From positions 1-64,000 of the forward strand of contig CAZSRF010000002.1 in assembly GCA_964609155.1 (NCBI GenBank): a DNA stretch of 64,000 nucleotides, given 5' to 3'. Every line of letters starts with the position of its first letter. Position 1 is the stretch's first letter. Below are positions 1 through 8,751 of this stretch, one piece after another. The stretch comes from JAGOUU01 sp964609155. GTDB lineage: Bacteria; Pseudomonadota; Gammaproteobacteria; JAGOUU01. Below the pieces are notes generated by a model. It worked only from the letters and a program-made list of their open reading frames with translations. It was not told where the DNA came from and made no database searches. The translations under genes were made by a program, and so were the position numbers.

Positions 1-2
1 AT

Positions 3-566
3 AGATATGCGTATGGGTACAATAATCCGTATAAATATGTGGATCCGGATGGGAGGGAGGTTGGACCACCTCAGGTTATGGCTGCTGAGTTTTTATTAGG
101 TGGTGCTGCTGGGGCCTGGGCCGGATACCATGAATATGGGCTGAAGGGAGCTGCAGTCGGCTTTTTTGCTGGTGGTATTAGTGCTGTAGCAGGGTCTATG
201 TTTTCTGGAGGAGCTGCTGGTGCTTTAGCGGCGCGTAGTCTAGCTGTAAGAAAAGCTGCAGCTCTTGGAACGGAAGTTTCCATTAATTCAGCAGGTAGCA
301 TGGTCAGCTCACGTATAAACACAGGTAAGTGGGATGCTGAAGGTGCATTTAATGGTGCTATTTTTGGTGTGGCTGCAAACCGTTGGATGCATCGATATGG
401 TGAATTTACACCCAAAACTGCAGTAGAAGCGTTTAGCGTAGGTAAGTATGCTTCAACAGCTTCAATCGCAATGGAGTCTGTACATAAGAATATTTTTAAT
501 AATAGCTCAGCTATGGAAGTTAAGAATATTCATAATACAGTTAAAGGTCGAATAGACAGAAGATAG
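3..566 (+). CDS. Rhs-type protein, C-terminal end (partial, 5' end outside window)
   Basis: The reading frame is open from the window edge. It first encodes RYAYGYNNPYKYVDPDGRE, the typical end of the RHS repeat-associated core (Y-x-NNPxxYxDPDG), so the true start lies upstream and the GTG at 39 is internal. After DPDG comes a variable tail of about 170 residues. In Rhs and other polymorphic proteins this position holds the effector domain that is cleaved off and delivered to a target cell. The tail is rich in Gly and Ala in its first 70 residues (glycine-zipper-like, possibly membrane-active) and ends in a polar, basic stretch. I see no nuclease or ADP-ribosylation motif. G+C is well above most of the window, which suggests transfer. 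A membrane-protein gene follows after 27 bp. The Rhs call is firm; the activity of the tail is unknown. Confidence 0.8.
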   Translation, partial: RYAYGYNNPYKYVDPDGREVGPPQVMAAEFLLGGAAGAWAGYHEYGLKGAAVGFFAGGISAVAGSMFSGGAAGALAARSLAVRKAAALGTEVSINSAGSMVSSRINTGKWDAEGAFNGAIFGVAANRWMHRYGEFTPKTAVEAFSVGKYASTASIAMESVHKNIFNNSSAMEVKNIHNTVKGRIDRR

Positions 567-593
567 AGATAAAATAAAAATAAAGGAAAGGAT

Positions 594-1391
594 ATGAGGC
601 CAGGTACGCATATATTTTTAGTAATTTTAGCTCTTCCAATATTTTCAATATTTTTTTACATAAATTGTATAAAATACTTGTCTTCCAAGAAAGCACTAAT
701 CGTATCAGTGAGTATTTTTCTTTTGATCCTCAATTATTTTTTAATGGTGTATTTAAGTTATTTATTACCAGAGAATTTAACATTATTAGAAAGTTTTTTT
801 TATATAGCTCTTTTATACTTGGGTTTTTTTATTGGCACATACCCCTGGTTAGAGCATAGTTTCAAAAAAGCCTACTATCATGATAAAAAACCAAACCCTA
901 ACATCTGCCAGGATTGCAGTGACGTTGCAGGATATCTCATGGAACCAAAAAAAGCTAAATGGGTAGCATATGCTCATAGATATTCTATGTATGGTTCTGG
1001 TTTATCATTAGGAATAATCTTTATTTGCAGGAAATTCTATGGAATAGGGATGAATAATGAAGCCTATGGATGGATATACTATATTTTATGCATATTCCCA
1101 GCTTTATTTTTGTTTTGTATGGCATTCTTACGTTCAGTGGTTAAATGCCCTAATTGCGAGTGTAGTTTATTTCCAATAACAGCAGAAGGAGATGCTTTTT
1201 TTACTATACCAAAACGTGTTATTAAAGATAAAGCTATAGACTGCATGATATGCAGTGCTACATATGCATTAGATCAAAGCATAGATTTGGATGAATTACG
1301 TCGTGATAAGAAAAAACGGATAGAAGATGGTAAGTTTATTAGTATAGGTCCTGATGGTAGAAAGAGAACGCAGGAGATTAATAATTCTTAA
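594..1391 (+). CDS. Multi-span membrane protein with CxxC pairs, candidate Rhs immunity protein
   Basis: I do not recognise a named family for this 265-residue protein. It has about five hydrophobic segments: three in the first 90 residues (FLVILALPIFSIFFY; ALIVSVSIFLLILNYFL; an FFYIALLYLGFFIG segment) and two around residues 135-185. Three cysteine pairs (CQDC, CPNC, CMIC) lie in the loop and in the C-terminal soluble part and look like zinc-ribbon or rubredoxin-like knuckles. The C-terminus is charged. A good Shine-Dalgarno sequence (AAAGGAAAGG) precedes the ATG. It follows the Rhs tail by 27 bp on the same strand, the usual place for a cognate immunity gene, and a membrane-located immunity protein would suit a membrane-active Gly/Ala-rich tail. 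Immunity is inference from position. Confidence 0.55.
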   Translation: MRPGTHIFLVILALPIFSIFFYINCIKYLSSKKALIVSVSIFLLILNYFLMVYLSYLLPENLTLLESFFYIALLYLGFFIGTYPWLEHSFKKAYYHDKKPNPNICQDCSDVAGYLMEPKKAKWVAYAHRYSMYGSGLSLGIIFICRKFYGIGMNNEAYGWIYYILCIFPALFLFCMAFLRSVVKCPNCECSLFPITAEGDAFFTIPKRVIKDKAIDCMICSATYALDQSIDLDELRRDKKKRIEDGKFISIGPDGRKRTQEINNS

Positions 1392-1435
1392 GAATGCCAG
1401 CGCTAAGATAGTTAATGTGTGATAGCATAAATAGA

Positions 1436-2617
1436 TCAAGGTAAATATTTCACGAGGAGTTTAAGTAAATTATAGGCAATTATGCTTTTTGTGTTTCGTT
1501 GGAGAATATAATGTTGGTGATCTTTTAATATCACGTGTAGCTGATTAAAGTCCAAACCAAAAACCTTGCCATCTGAAACATCGTTAATTGCTATCATATC
1601 TAGATTCTTCTCTTTAATTTTAGAGATACCATATTTTTCATGATCACTAGTTTCGGCAGCAAATCCTAAGCAAAATATATGAGGATATAAAGATTTTATG
1701 TGGCTAATGATATCTGTATTTTTAATTAGACGTAACGTAAAGTTTTCTTTTTTCTTTTTTATTTTATGGCTAGAGTAATTTTCTGGTCGGTAATCGGCAA
1801 CAGCGGCACAGCCTATAAAAACATCAGCATCTTTAATGACTTTAATCGCTGCTGTCAGCATTTCTTCACTACTTTCTACTTCAACTATATTAACATGGGG
1901 AGGTTTGACAAGAGCTGTTGGCCCGCTAATTAATACTACTTCAGCACCCATAGCATGGGCAGATTCAGCAAGTGCGTAACCCATTTTTCCAGAACTGTAA
2001 TTACTTAAAAATCTTACAGGATCAATTTTTTCTCTCGTTGGGCCAGCAGTAATGATAACTTTTTTGCCTTGTAATAACTGTGGCTGGATAGAATCTTGGC
2101 AAAACTTAACAATATCTTCTGGGTCAATCATCCGGCCCAGTCCAAAATCACCACAAGCTTGCTGGCCATAAACAGGGCCTAATATTTGTATTCCGAACTC
2201 TTTCAGTATATTTATATTTTTTTGGACTATATTATTACCCCACATAACTTTATTCATTGCGGGAGCAACTATTATTTTAGATTCTGTCGCAATACAAATT
2301 GTTGAAAGCAAACAATCAGCATTAGCATGAGCTAATTTTGCTATAAAATTAGCAGAGGCAGGAGCAATAACAATTAAATCTGCTGCTTTAGCAAGGCTAA
2401 TGTGTAACATTTGGTCATTGGAATCTAAAATATCAGTATCACAAAATACTTTATTTGGAAAAATAGATCTTAAAGTTAAAACTGAAATAAATTGAGGCGC
2501 CGACTTAGATAAAACAATTGTGACATCGTAGCCTGGCTGAATAAAGGTTTTCGCCAAGTCGATGATTTTATATGCTGCTATACTTCCTGTAACACCTAGC
2601 AATATTTTATAACTCAT
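1436..2617 (-). CDS. coaBC: Bifunctional phosphopantothenoylcysteine decarboxylase / phosphopantothenate-cysteine ligase
   Basis: This protein makes 4'-phosphopantetheine for coenzyme A from 4'-phosphopantothenate and cysteine, using CTP and FMN in the cytosol. The 393 residues match the family length. The N-terminal flavoprotein half starts MSYKILLGVTGSIAAYK and shows the HISL, APASANF and PAMN motifs and the substrate-clamp ACGDFGLGRM with its catalytic Cys. The ligase half begins near residue 185 (VIITAGPTREKIDPVRFLSNYSSG is the classic dimer and nucleotide-binding region) and carries AAVADYRP and the KIKKKKE lysine cluster. It is transcribed on the minus strand after the slt-rhodanese pair, with a gap of about 210 bp, so it probably has its own promoter. 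Confidence 0.96.
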   Translation of the reverse strand: MSYKILLGVTGSIAAYKIIDLAKTFIQPGYDVTIVLSKSAPQFISVLTLRSIFPNKVFCDTDILDSNDQMLHISLAKAADLIVIAPASANFIAKLAHANADCLLSTICIATESKIIVAPAMNKVMWGNNIVQKNINILKEFGIQILGPVYGQQACGDFGLGRMIDPEDIVKFCQDSIQPQLLQGKKVIITAGPTREKIDPVRFLSNYSSGKMGYALAESAHAMGAEVVLISGPTALVKPPHVNIVEVESSEEMLTAAIKVIKDADVFIGCAAVADYRPENYSSHKIKKKKENFTLRLIKNTDIISHIKSLYPHIFCLGFAAETSDHEKYGISKIKEKNLDMIAINDVSDGKVFGLDFNQLHVILKDHQHYILQRNTKSIIAYNLLKLLVKYLP

Positions 2618-2830
2618 GTAGAACCCTATAACTAATTATCAATAGGTTATAACATACCTAATTTAAGATTATACCATTTATAAGCTGAATAACAATAAGA
2701 GATAATTTCTTGCTAGAATATGGTTGTAATATTACTGAAATATTAATAGGGCTGTTTTATGTGTATTAGTTTCGTTAGTTTATTAAAAAAATCTGTACAG
2801 ATTCTATTATTTTTTTAAAATCGCTGGGCA

Positions 2831-3202
2831 TTATGATTCCATACTAAAACCAGCCTGTTGCCACCCAGTAGATCCTGTCTCTAAAGAGGAGACATTTTTA
2901 TAACCCATTTTTTGTAAGGTTTCTGCAACCAAAGCACATCTAAAACCTCCACTACAGTAGACGACTATTTCTGTATTAACATCAGAAATAAGTTTTTCTA
3001 TGTCTCTTTCAATTATACCTTTGCAAAGATGAATAGCCGAAGGAATATGACCTGTTTGCCATTCTGATTCTTCTCTTATGTCTATTAATTTAAATTGTTC
3101 TTGTTGATCAAGTTTGTTTTTTAATGTTTTGGGTGAGATTTCTTTAATATTTTTTTTAGACTCAGTAACAAGAGTAAGAAACCTTGAAGAGTGATTTTTC
3201 AT
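2831..3202 (-). CDS. Rhodanese-domain sulfurtransferase-like protein
   Basis: A single-domain rhodanese of 123 residues. The fold signature is visible as LIDIREESEWQTGHIPSAIHL followed by VVYCSGGFRCALVAETLQKMGY, in which the Cys of CSGGFR is the persulfide-carrying active residue. It ends with the typical WQQAGF C-terminal motif. No signal peptide is apparent, so it is probably cytosolic, although the first 20 residues are polar and basic. It lies 4 bp downstream of the transglycosylase gene on the same strand and is probably co-transcribed with it. The family moves sulfane sulfur to thiophiles; the actual acceptor cannot be told from sequence. Confidence 0.88.
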   Translation of the reverse strand: MKNHSSRFLTLVTESKKNIKEISPKTLKNKLDQQEQFKLIDIREESEWQTGHIPSAIHLCKGIIERDIEKLISDVNTEIVVYCSGGFRCALVAETLQKMGYKNVSSLETGSTGWQQAGFSMES

Positions 3203-3206
3203 TTAG

Positions 3207-5183
3207 TTAGCCTCCGCTGCTAGTATTATTATAATCAATAGTTATAGGGATCAATTCCCCTAAAATTGCAGGTGTTTTACCTAAGCGACTGCGATAAATT
3301 GCAGTATTTGTTAAGACGCGTTTAATATAATCTCTGGTTTCATAAAATGGTACTAATTCAATCCAAATATCAGTCGCAATTGGTTTGCTATCTTTTAACC
3401 ATTTTTTTACTCGTGTAGGTCCAGCGTTGTATGCTGCGGTTGCAAGGACAGCATTACCTTTATTATTTTCGAGCATTTTTTGTAGATATACTGATCCTAA
3501 TCGGATATTAGTTGATTCATTAAGTAGACTGTTTTGATTAGAGTAGGGTATTTTGTTTGCTTTTGCCAGCTTTTTTGCTGTTGTTGGCATCAATTGCATT
3601 AAACCTAAAGCTCCAGCTCGAGATTTAGCATCAACAATAAATGCACTTTCTTGTCGACTGATCGCAAAAACCCATGCAGGATCTAAATTATATTTTTTAG
3701 CAAATTTTAAAATAGGTTCTTGATACCCTAATGGGTATCTTAAATGCAAAAATGCATTAGGTTTATCTTGGGAATTGTTTGAGTATTCTGGTTTGCCAAA
3801 ATTAACAATATTACGATCATGCCAGTTTAATTCGCTTGCGATATTACCAGCTATGTATTGCTGCTTTTCATTAAGATTTTTTATAACACTATTCCATTCA
3901 AGTCTTGCTAACATGTAACGTTTTAGTTTATATAATTCAATAGCGCGATTAATACCGGGATTACTTAGTAATTTTATCTTATCAGATTTATAAGGGGAGG
4001 TAATGGCAAATTCTATAGGGCACGGTTGTTTTAAATTACTACAGGCTAATAAACCATAGTAATTAGTTTTATTATAAATTAGTGAGTATAACTTTTTTGC
4101 CTCATTGTGTTGTTTGGTTTCATCGTAGGCACGTGCTAGCCAATAAATCCAAATGTCTTCTTTTTGTTCTTCTGTGGGAAGTTGTTTAATACGTTTTATC
4201 ACATTGAACCAATTAGCATTTTTTAAAGCGCTTTTGATTGCTACAGTATGTAGTTGTGAGTTATAAAATTCTATGGGAATATCATTTAATAAAACCTCAG
4301 TTTTTTCATGATCTTGCATAAACATTCTTATAGTGGTAAATCTATAATAGTCATATTTGTCTTCATCATTAAACTGAAATCTTAAGTTGAGTTCGCGATA
4401 ATTGCGTAGAGATTGTTCTATATTTTTAGTAGCTATTTTTTTTAAGCTATAGATGAGTATCTTATGATGAAAATTGTTACTACTATCAAAAAGTTTTACA
4501 TGATTAATTAAATTAATATTATGATTAACTCGAACCCATAGTTTAATATCTTCATTCTCTTCATTTGGAAGATATTTCCCTAGTGCTTGTACCAATTCAA
4601 TGTTATTAGTTTCTATAGCTTGATAGATACGTTTCCATATTAGATCAGAATCAATAGTATTGTTAGAAATCCATTTATTAAATAAAAAATTACATTCTTT
4701 TGGCCGTGAATCACCTGATAACCAAAGTTCTTGAATGTTATTTGCTGTAATTTTTTCGGGACTCGTATTTTCTAGTGCAGTAAAATATAAACATTTTAAA
4801 CTGGTTAACGTATTTGGTTGGTAATATTTAATAATATCTGACCATCTTGATTGTTTTGCAAGATAGTTTATCCAATAATAATTTAAAGTTTTGCTAACAG
4901 GAGAATCCTGGTAAATATTGTAGAAATTAGTGATTTTATCAACGGGGTTATCGCGTACTTGATCTTTTAATAGCTCCAATTGTAAATAAGGGTAGAGGCT
5001 GTAGTTTTTTAAACGTGGATGAATTTTATCTTCAGAACGAATTTTACCGGTTTCGATTAATTTTTCTGTTTTAAGAAATTCCTGACGCAAAGATTGTATG
5101 TTAGCTAATAAAGTGCAAGGTAGGCTTAAGAAAGAAAGCAAAATAACAACAGTGTATTTTTTAATAACTGAATTAGTTACCAT
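3207..5183 (-). CDS. slt: Soluble lytic murein transglycosylase
   Basis: A periplasmic enzyme that cleaves the MurNAc-GlcNAc bond of peptidoglycan and leaves 1,6-anhydro-MurNAc. The 658 residues match Slt70. An N-terminal signal sequence (hydrophobic VVILLSFLSLPCTLLA) is followed by a long alpha-helical superhelical region with TPR-like pairs. The C-terminal SLT domain from about residue 490 shows the catalytic Glu in AISRQESAF, then SRAGALGLMQLMP and AAYNAGPTRVKKWL. The domain order is that of Slt70, not the shorter MltC/MltE enzymes. The rhodanese gene follows 4 bp downstream. Confidence 0.94.
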   Translation of the reverse strand: MVTNSVIKKYTVVILLSFLSLPCTLLANIQSLRQEFLKTEKLIETGKIRSEDKIHPRLKNYSLYPYLQLELLKDQVRDNPVDKITNFYNIYQDSPVSKTLNYYWINYLAKQSRWSDIIKYYQPNTLTSLKCLYFTALENTSPEKITANNIQELWLSGDSRPKECNFLFNKWISNNTIDSDLIWKRIYQAIETNNIELVQALGKYLPNEENEDIKLWVRVNHNINLINHVKLFDSSNNFHHKILIYSLKKIATKNIEQSLRNYRELNLRFQFNDEDKYDYYRFTTIRMFMQDHEKTEVLLNDIPIEFYNSQLHTVAIKSALKNANWFNVIKRIKQLPTEEQKEDIWIYWLARAYDETKQHNEAKKLYSLIYNKTNYYGLLACSNLKQPCPIEFAITSPYKSDKIKLLSNPGINRAIELYKLKRYMLARLEWNSVIKNLNEKQQYIAGNIASELNWHDRNIVNFGKPEYSNNSQDKPNAFLHLRYPLGYQEPILKFAKKYNLDPAWVFAISRQESAFIVDAKSRAGALGLMQLMPTTAKKLAKANKIPYSNQNSLLNESTNIRLGSVYLQKMLENNKGNAVLATAAYNAGPTRVKKWLKDSKPIATDIWIELVPFYETRDYIKRVLTNTAIYRSRLGKTPAILGELIPITIDYNNTSSGG

Positions 5184-5334
5184 AACGGTTGTAAAATCTT
5201 AATTATATTATTATTCTTATTATACCAGTATAAAGTGAAAAAACAGAGGAAGTTTTACTTTCTAATTTGCGATTATTGCAACTCTGTGTCTATACTGTTT
5301 TTGTATATGCATATTAAAAAATGGAGAATATCTA

Positions 5335-5496
5335 ATGAAGAAAAAATTAAGCTTAGTGTCAATAATCTTAGCTAGTTTGGCTCTAGGTGCATGCGCGCCT
5401 TATATGAACAGACAGTTGGTAGAAGAAGTGCCTAGAAAACTAGACGCTCCTTGTGTTCCAACTAAAGACGGTATGTGTGCTGGTTGGTCTAAATAG
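5335..5496 (+). CDS. Small lipoprotein (53 aa)
   Basis: The reading frame begins with MKKKLSLVSIILASLALGAC, a complete type II signal peptide: basic n-region, hydrophobic h-region and the lipobox LGAC with Cys20 as the acylated residue. The mature part is only about 33 residues and holds two further cysteines (APCVPTKDGMCAGW). A Shine-Dalgarno GGAGA lies about 7 bases before the ATG. It is divergent from slt and converges on the L,D-transpeptidase gene, with an 17-bp gap between the two stop codons. No function can be assigned. The short length and clean lipobox resemble the small envelope lipoproteins common in gammaproteobacteria. Confidence 0.75.
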   Translation: MKKKLSLVSIILASLALGACAPYMNRQLVEEVPRKLDAPCVPTKDGMCAGWSK

Positions 5497-5513
5497 TAGT
5501 CAAGTTAAATTAG

Positions 5514-6464
5514 TTAAAGTGAAGAATTAACATATTTAACACTTCCGATAGGAACTGGAATACCAAGAAACTCATTAGCTACTGAGTCAGTGGTGTTCCA
5601 GTCTACTTTGTAATTCATGTTCAAACCTAATAATTTATCTTTGATTAAGTCTTTCTTGTAAGAAAAACTTTCACTATCTTCTGATAAAGGCTTATGTGCT
5701 TCTAAATAGATATTTTCACCATCAGATCCTACTTTGTAGGGTTCGTTTATTATTTTAACAGGAGTACCTACAGGCACAATATTAAATAAGTTTTTAATAT
5801 CCGGGTTAAATAATCTGATACATCCATGGCTCACTCTAAGGCCAACTCCTATTTCCACATTTGAGCCATGCAGTAAATAACCCGGAGCACTTAAGCGCAA
5901 TACGTGTTTCCCTAGTGGGTTATCAGGACCTGCTGGAATAGAATTAGCAATTTTTTCACCTCGTTTTCTATATTCTTCTTTAATGGATTCTGGAACCGTC
6001 CAAGTTGGGTTCTGTACTTTACCAGTTACAGTTGCATTAACAACAGGAGTTCCCCAATCTTTTTTACCAATGCCCACAGGGTAAGTTATTACTTGACCAG
6101 TACCTTCAGGAAAATAATAAAGCCTTAATTCAGCAAGATTTATCACAATACCTTTACGAGTTTTTGGAAGAACATATCGTTGTGGTATTATAAGATCGCC
6201 ATAGCTTGGGGACCATGGGTTGTAGCCAGGGTTAGCTTCCTCAAGCTCATGAAAACCTACACCATAACGTTCTGAAATAGTTAAAAAATTATCCTCTGGT
6301 TTTAGTTGATCAGGAGATAATCTAACAATATTGCCTACGATATCTCCATGAGCAGGTAAATTAAAAGTTTTAGCATATAAAGCTTGCGAGCCTATCAAAG
6401 AGCAAGCACTCAATACAGCAATTTTAAAAGCGATTATTTGAGATGACATTGATTTATAAGCCAT
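5514..6464 (-). CDS. L,D-transpeptidase (YkuD domain) with LysM-like N-terminus
   Basis: A periplasmic Cys transpeptidase of the ErfK/YbiS type, which links meso-DAP residues or attaches a lipoprotein to peptidoglycan. The 316 residues start with a signal sequence (AFKIAVLSACSLIGSQALYA). A LysM-like segment follows (ISERYGVGFHELEEANPGYNP, then the LIIPQRYVLP linker that usually precedes YkuD). The catalytic domain has the HGSN histidine and the SHGCIRL motif with the nucleophilic Cys near residue 215. Which L,D-transpeptidation it performs cannot be told. No good Shine-Dalgarno precedes the ATG (only GGTGGTG). It lies convergent with the small lipoprotein gene. Confidence 0.92.
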   Translation of the reverse strand: MAYKSMSSQIIAFKIAVLSACSLIGSQALYAKTFNLPAHGDIVGNIVRLSPDQLKPEDNFLTISERYGVGFHELEEANPGYNPWSPSYGDLIIPQRYVLPKTRKGIVINLAELRLYYFPEGTGQVITYPVGIGKKDWGTPVVNATVTGKVQNPTWTVPESIKEEYRKRGEKIANSIPAGPDNPLGKHVLRLSAPGYLLHGSNVEIGVGLRVSHGCIRLFNPDIKNLFNIVPVGTPVKIINEPYKVGSDGENIYLEAHKPLSEDSESFSYKKDLIKDKLLGLNMNYKVDWNTTDSVANEFLGIPVPIGSVKYVNSSL

Positions 6465-6676
6465 AACACACCACCAGTTGTTTATAATTATTGTTTAGTT
6501 GTTCTTCTTATAACTAAATGTTAGGTGAGCAAATTACAGATGTCAATAGTTATTTAGCTTGTTTTGTAGAGTTGGTCAAAAAGTTCCAATTTCAGATGTA
6601 ATTTTTTTTGTTTTTTGCTAGGATGCATTAATTAACACAAAATAAAATAAATTTATAACCTTTAAATAATACATTT

Positions 6677-7552
6677 ATGGAATCTGCTGGAAAAAGTCTT
6701 CGTCAGGCATTATTAATAGAAGCTCCTTTGCAAATAATAGGCGTTATTAATCCTTATTGCGCATTATTAGCTAAACAATCTGGATTTAATGCACTATACC
6801 TATCTGGCGCTGGAATAGCTAATGCGCAATATGGTTTACCTGATTTAGGTATGGTTACATTAACTGAGGTAGTTCAAGAGGTGAGAAAAATTTGTCGGGT
6901 TACAGATCTACCTTTATTAGTAGATGCTGACACAGGGTTTGGTGATATCTTAAATGTTGAACGTACAGTCATCGAAATAGAGCAAGCGGGAGCTGCTGGC
7001 ATACACCTAGAAGATCAGATTACATCAAAACGTTGTGGTCATCGAGATAATAAAAAAATTGTCAGCACCGCGCAGATGGTTGATAAGATTAAGATAGCTG
7101 TAGCTAGTAAAAAAAATCAAGATTTTGTAATAATGGCTAGATCTGATGCTGTAGCAGTAGAAGGGCTCGAAGAAGCAATAAAAAGAATGCAAGCTTATGT
7201 AATAGCTGGAGCAGATATGATATTTGCTGAGGCTGTCTATAGTCTAGCTGATTATAAAAAAATAACTGATAGTATAAACGTGCCAGTTTTAGCTAATATA
7301 ACAGAGTTTGGTAAAACCCCAATGTTTACCGTAGAAGAATTATCTTCTGCGGGTATAAGATTAGTTTTGTACCCTTTAAGCGCTTTTAGAGCAATGAGCA
7401 AGGCAGCTATTGAAACTTACAAAGTTATTCGTCAAGAAAAAACACAAAAAGCATGTTTAGATAAAATGCAAACACGAGAAGAATTATACACTACTTTAGG
7501 TTATTATAACTTTGAAGATAAACTAGAAACATTTTTGAATAATAACAAATAA
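6677..7552 (+). CDS. prpB: 2-methylisocitrate lyase
   Basis: Splits 2-methylisocitrate into pyruvate and succinate, the last step of the methylcitrate cycle for propionyl-CoA. The 291 residues match PrpB of the ICL/PEPM superfamily. Visible motifs are LYLSGAGIAN, the metal-binding VDADTGFG, the LEDQ segment, and the active-site loop KRCGHR in which Cys is the general acid; KRCGH is the lyase signature. It is the first gene of prpB-prpC-prpD, with 23 bp to prpC. No clear Shine-Dalgarno is seen before the ATG, and no prpR regulator gene adjoins. Confidence 0.95.
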   Translation: MESAGKSLRQALLIEAPLQIIGVINPYCALLAKQSGFNALYLSGAGIANAQYGLPDLGMVTLTEVVQEVRKICRVTDLPLLVDADTGFGDILNVERTVIEIEQAGAAGIHLEDQITSKRCGHRDNKKIVSTAQMVDKIKIAVASKKNQDFVIMARSDAVAVEGLEEAIKRMQAYVIAGADMIFAEAVYSLADYKKITDSINVPVLANITEFGKTPMFTVEELSSAGIRLVLYPLSAFRAMSKAAIETYKVIRQEKTQKACLDKMQTREELYTTLGYYNFEDKLETFLNNNK

Positions 7553-7575
7553 AAAATATGTAGATAGAGGTTAAA

Positions 7576-8718
7576 ATGTCGCAAGCAACTGTAAGAAAAC
7601 TAAATGGAGAAGGCTTGGCTGGAGTAACTGCGGGTAAAACTGCTATATCAACAGTGGGTAAAGAAGGGATGGGGTTAACATACAGAGGGTACTCAATCGA
7701 AGATTTAGCATCTAGAGCTTATTTTGAAGAAATTGCTTACTTATTAATTTATGGACGACTTCCAACAACTAGCGAATTTAATAAATATAAAAATAAATTA
7801 CAATCTCTAAGAACAGTGCCAGAAAAATTACAAAAGGTTTTAGAGCTTATTCCTGCTAACGCTCATCCTATGGATGTTTTGAGAACAGCTTGTTCCTATC
7901 TTGGCACGATAGAGCCAGAAGATAACAAAAATACACCAGCTAATGTGGCAGATAGGTTAATGGCCATCTATCCTGGTGCTTTATTGTACTGGTATCATTT
8001 TACTAAAAACAATAAAAAAATAGTTACATCTACTAATCAAGATTCTATCGCAGGCCATTTTTTAGAGTTATTACATCAAAAAGAACCAGATTCATTATGG
8101 GTGGAAGCTGTTGATTCGTCTTTGACTTTATATGCAGAACATGAGTTTAACGCTTCAACATTTGCAGCAAGAGTTTGTACATCAACCTTGGCGGATGTAT
8201 ACTCAGCAATGACTGCAGCAATTGGCACATTACGTGGTAATCTTCATGGTGGTGCAAATGAAGCAGCGATGGAATTAATTGAACAATATGATTCGGTTGA
8301 AACTGCAAAAGAAGATATTAAAGAAAAACTAGCAGCTAAATACAAGATTATGGGATTTGGGCATAGGGTATATACAACTTGTGATCCACGTTCAGATATT
8401 ATTAAAAAATGGTCTAAAAAATTATCTGAGAATAGTAATAACAAAAAAAATCATATACTTTATGCTGTATCAGAATGCATTGAGCAAATGATGTGGAGTG
8501 AGAAAAAGTTATTCCCTAATTTGGATTTTTTTAGTGCTTCTGCGTATCACTTTTGTGGAATTCCAACGGCAATGTTCACGCCTTTATTTGTTATAGCAAG
8601 AACATCTGGATGGGCGGCTCATATTATAGAACAACGAGCTGATAATAGAATTATAAGACCAATGGCTGATTATATCGGACCTGATGAGCAGGAATTTGTA
8701 GAATTAAGCGAAAGATAA
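7576..8718 (+). CDS. prpC: 2-methylcitrate synthase
   Basis: Condenses propionyl-CoA with oxaloacetate to 2-methylcitrate. The 380 residues are the length of PrpC and shorter than the hexameric GltA type. The N-terminus GLAGVTAGKTAISTVGKEG with LTYRGYSIEDLA is typical of methylcitrate synthase. Catalytic features are NLHGGANEAAM (first His), GFGHRVYTTCDPRS (second His and substrate arginines) and LDFFSASAYHFCGIP (the Asp). It lies between prpB and prpD on the same strand. A residual citrate synthase activity is possible in this family, but prp context favours the assignment. Confidence 0.95.
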   Translation: MSQATVRKLNGEGLAGVTAGKTAISTVGKEGMGLTYRGYSIEDLASRAYFEEIAYLLIYGRLPTTSEFNKYKNKLQSLRTVPEKLQKVLELIPANAHPMDVLRTACSYLGTIEPEDNKNTPANVADRLMAIYPGALLYWYHFTKNNKKIVTSTNQDSIAGHFLELLHQKEPDSLWVEAVDSSLTLYAEHEFNASTFAARVCTSTLADVYSAMTAAIGTLRGNLHGGANEAAMELIEQYDSVETAKEDIKEKLAAKYKIMGFGHRVYTTCDPRSDIIKKWSKKLSENSNNKKNHILYAVSECIEQMMWSEKKLFPNLDFFSASAYHFCGIPTAMFTPLFVIARTSGWAAHIIEQRADNRIIRPMADYIGPDEQEFVELSER

Positions 8719-8751
8719 TTGTTGTAATTAGTTAGGAGTTGTGTATCTAAT

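Noticed and set aside
71..415. Open frame of 114 codons on the minus strand inside the Rhs tail
   Set aside because: It lies opposite a frame with clear Rhs signature, has Ala/Pro-rich composition typical of antisense frames in G+C-rich DNA, and has no Shine-Dalgarno.
2758..2817. 19-codon open frame between the coaBC and rhodanese genes
   Set aside because: Too short, no Shine-Dalgarno, and composition like the AT-rich background.
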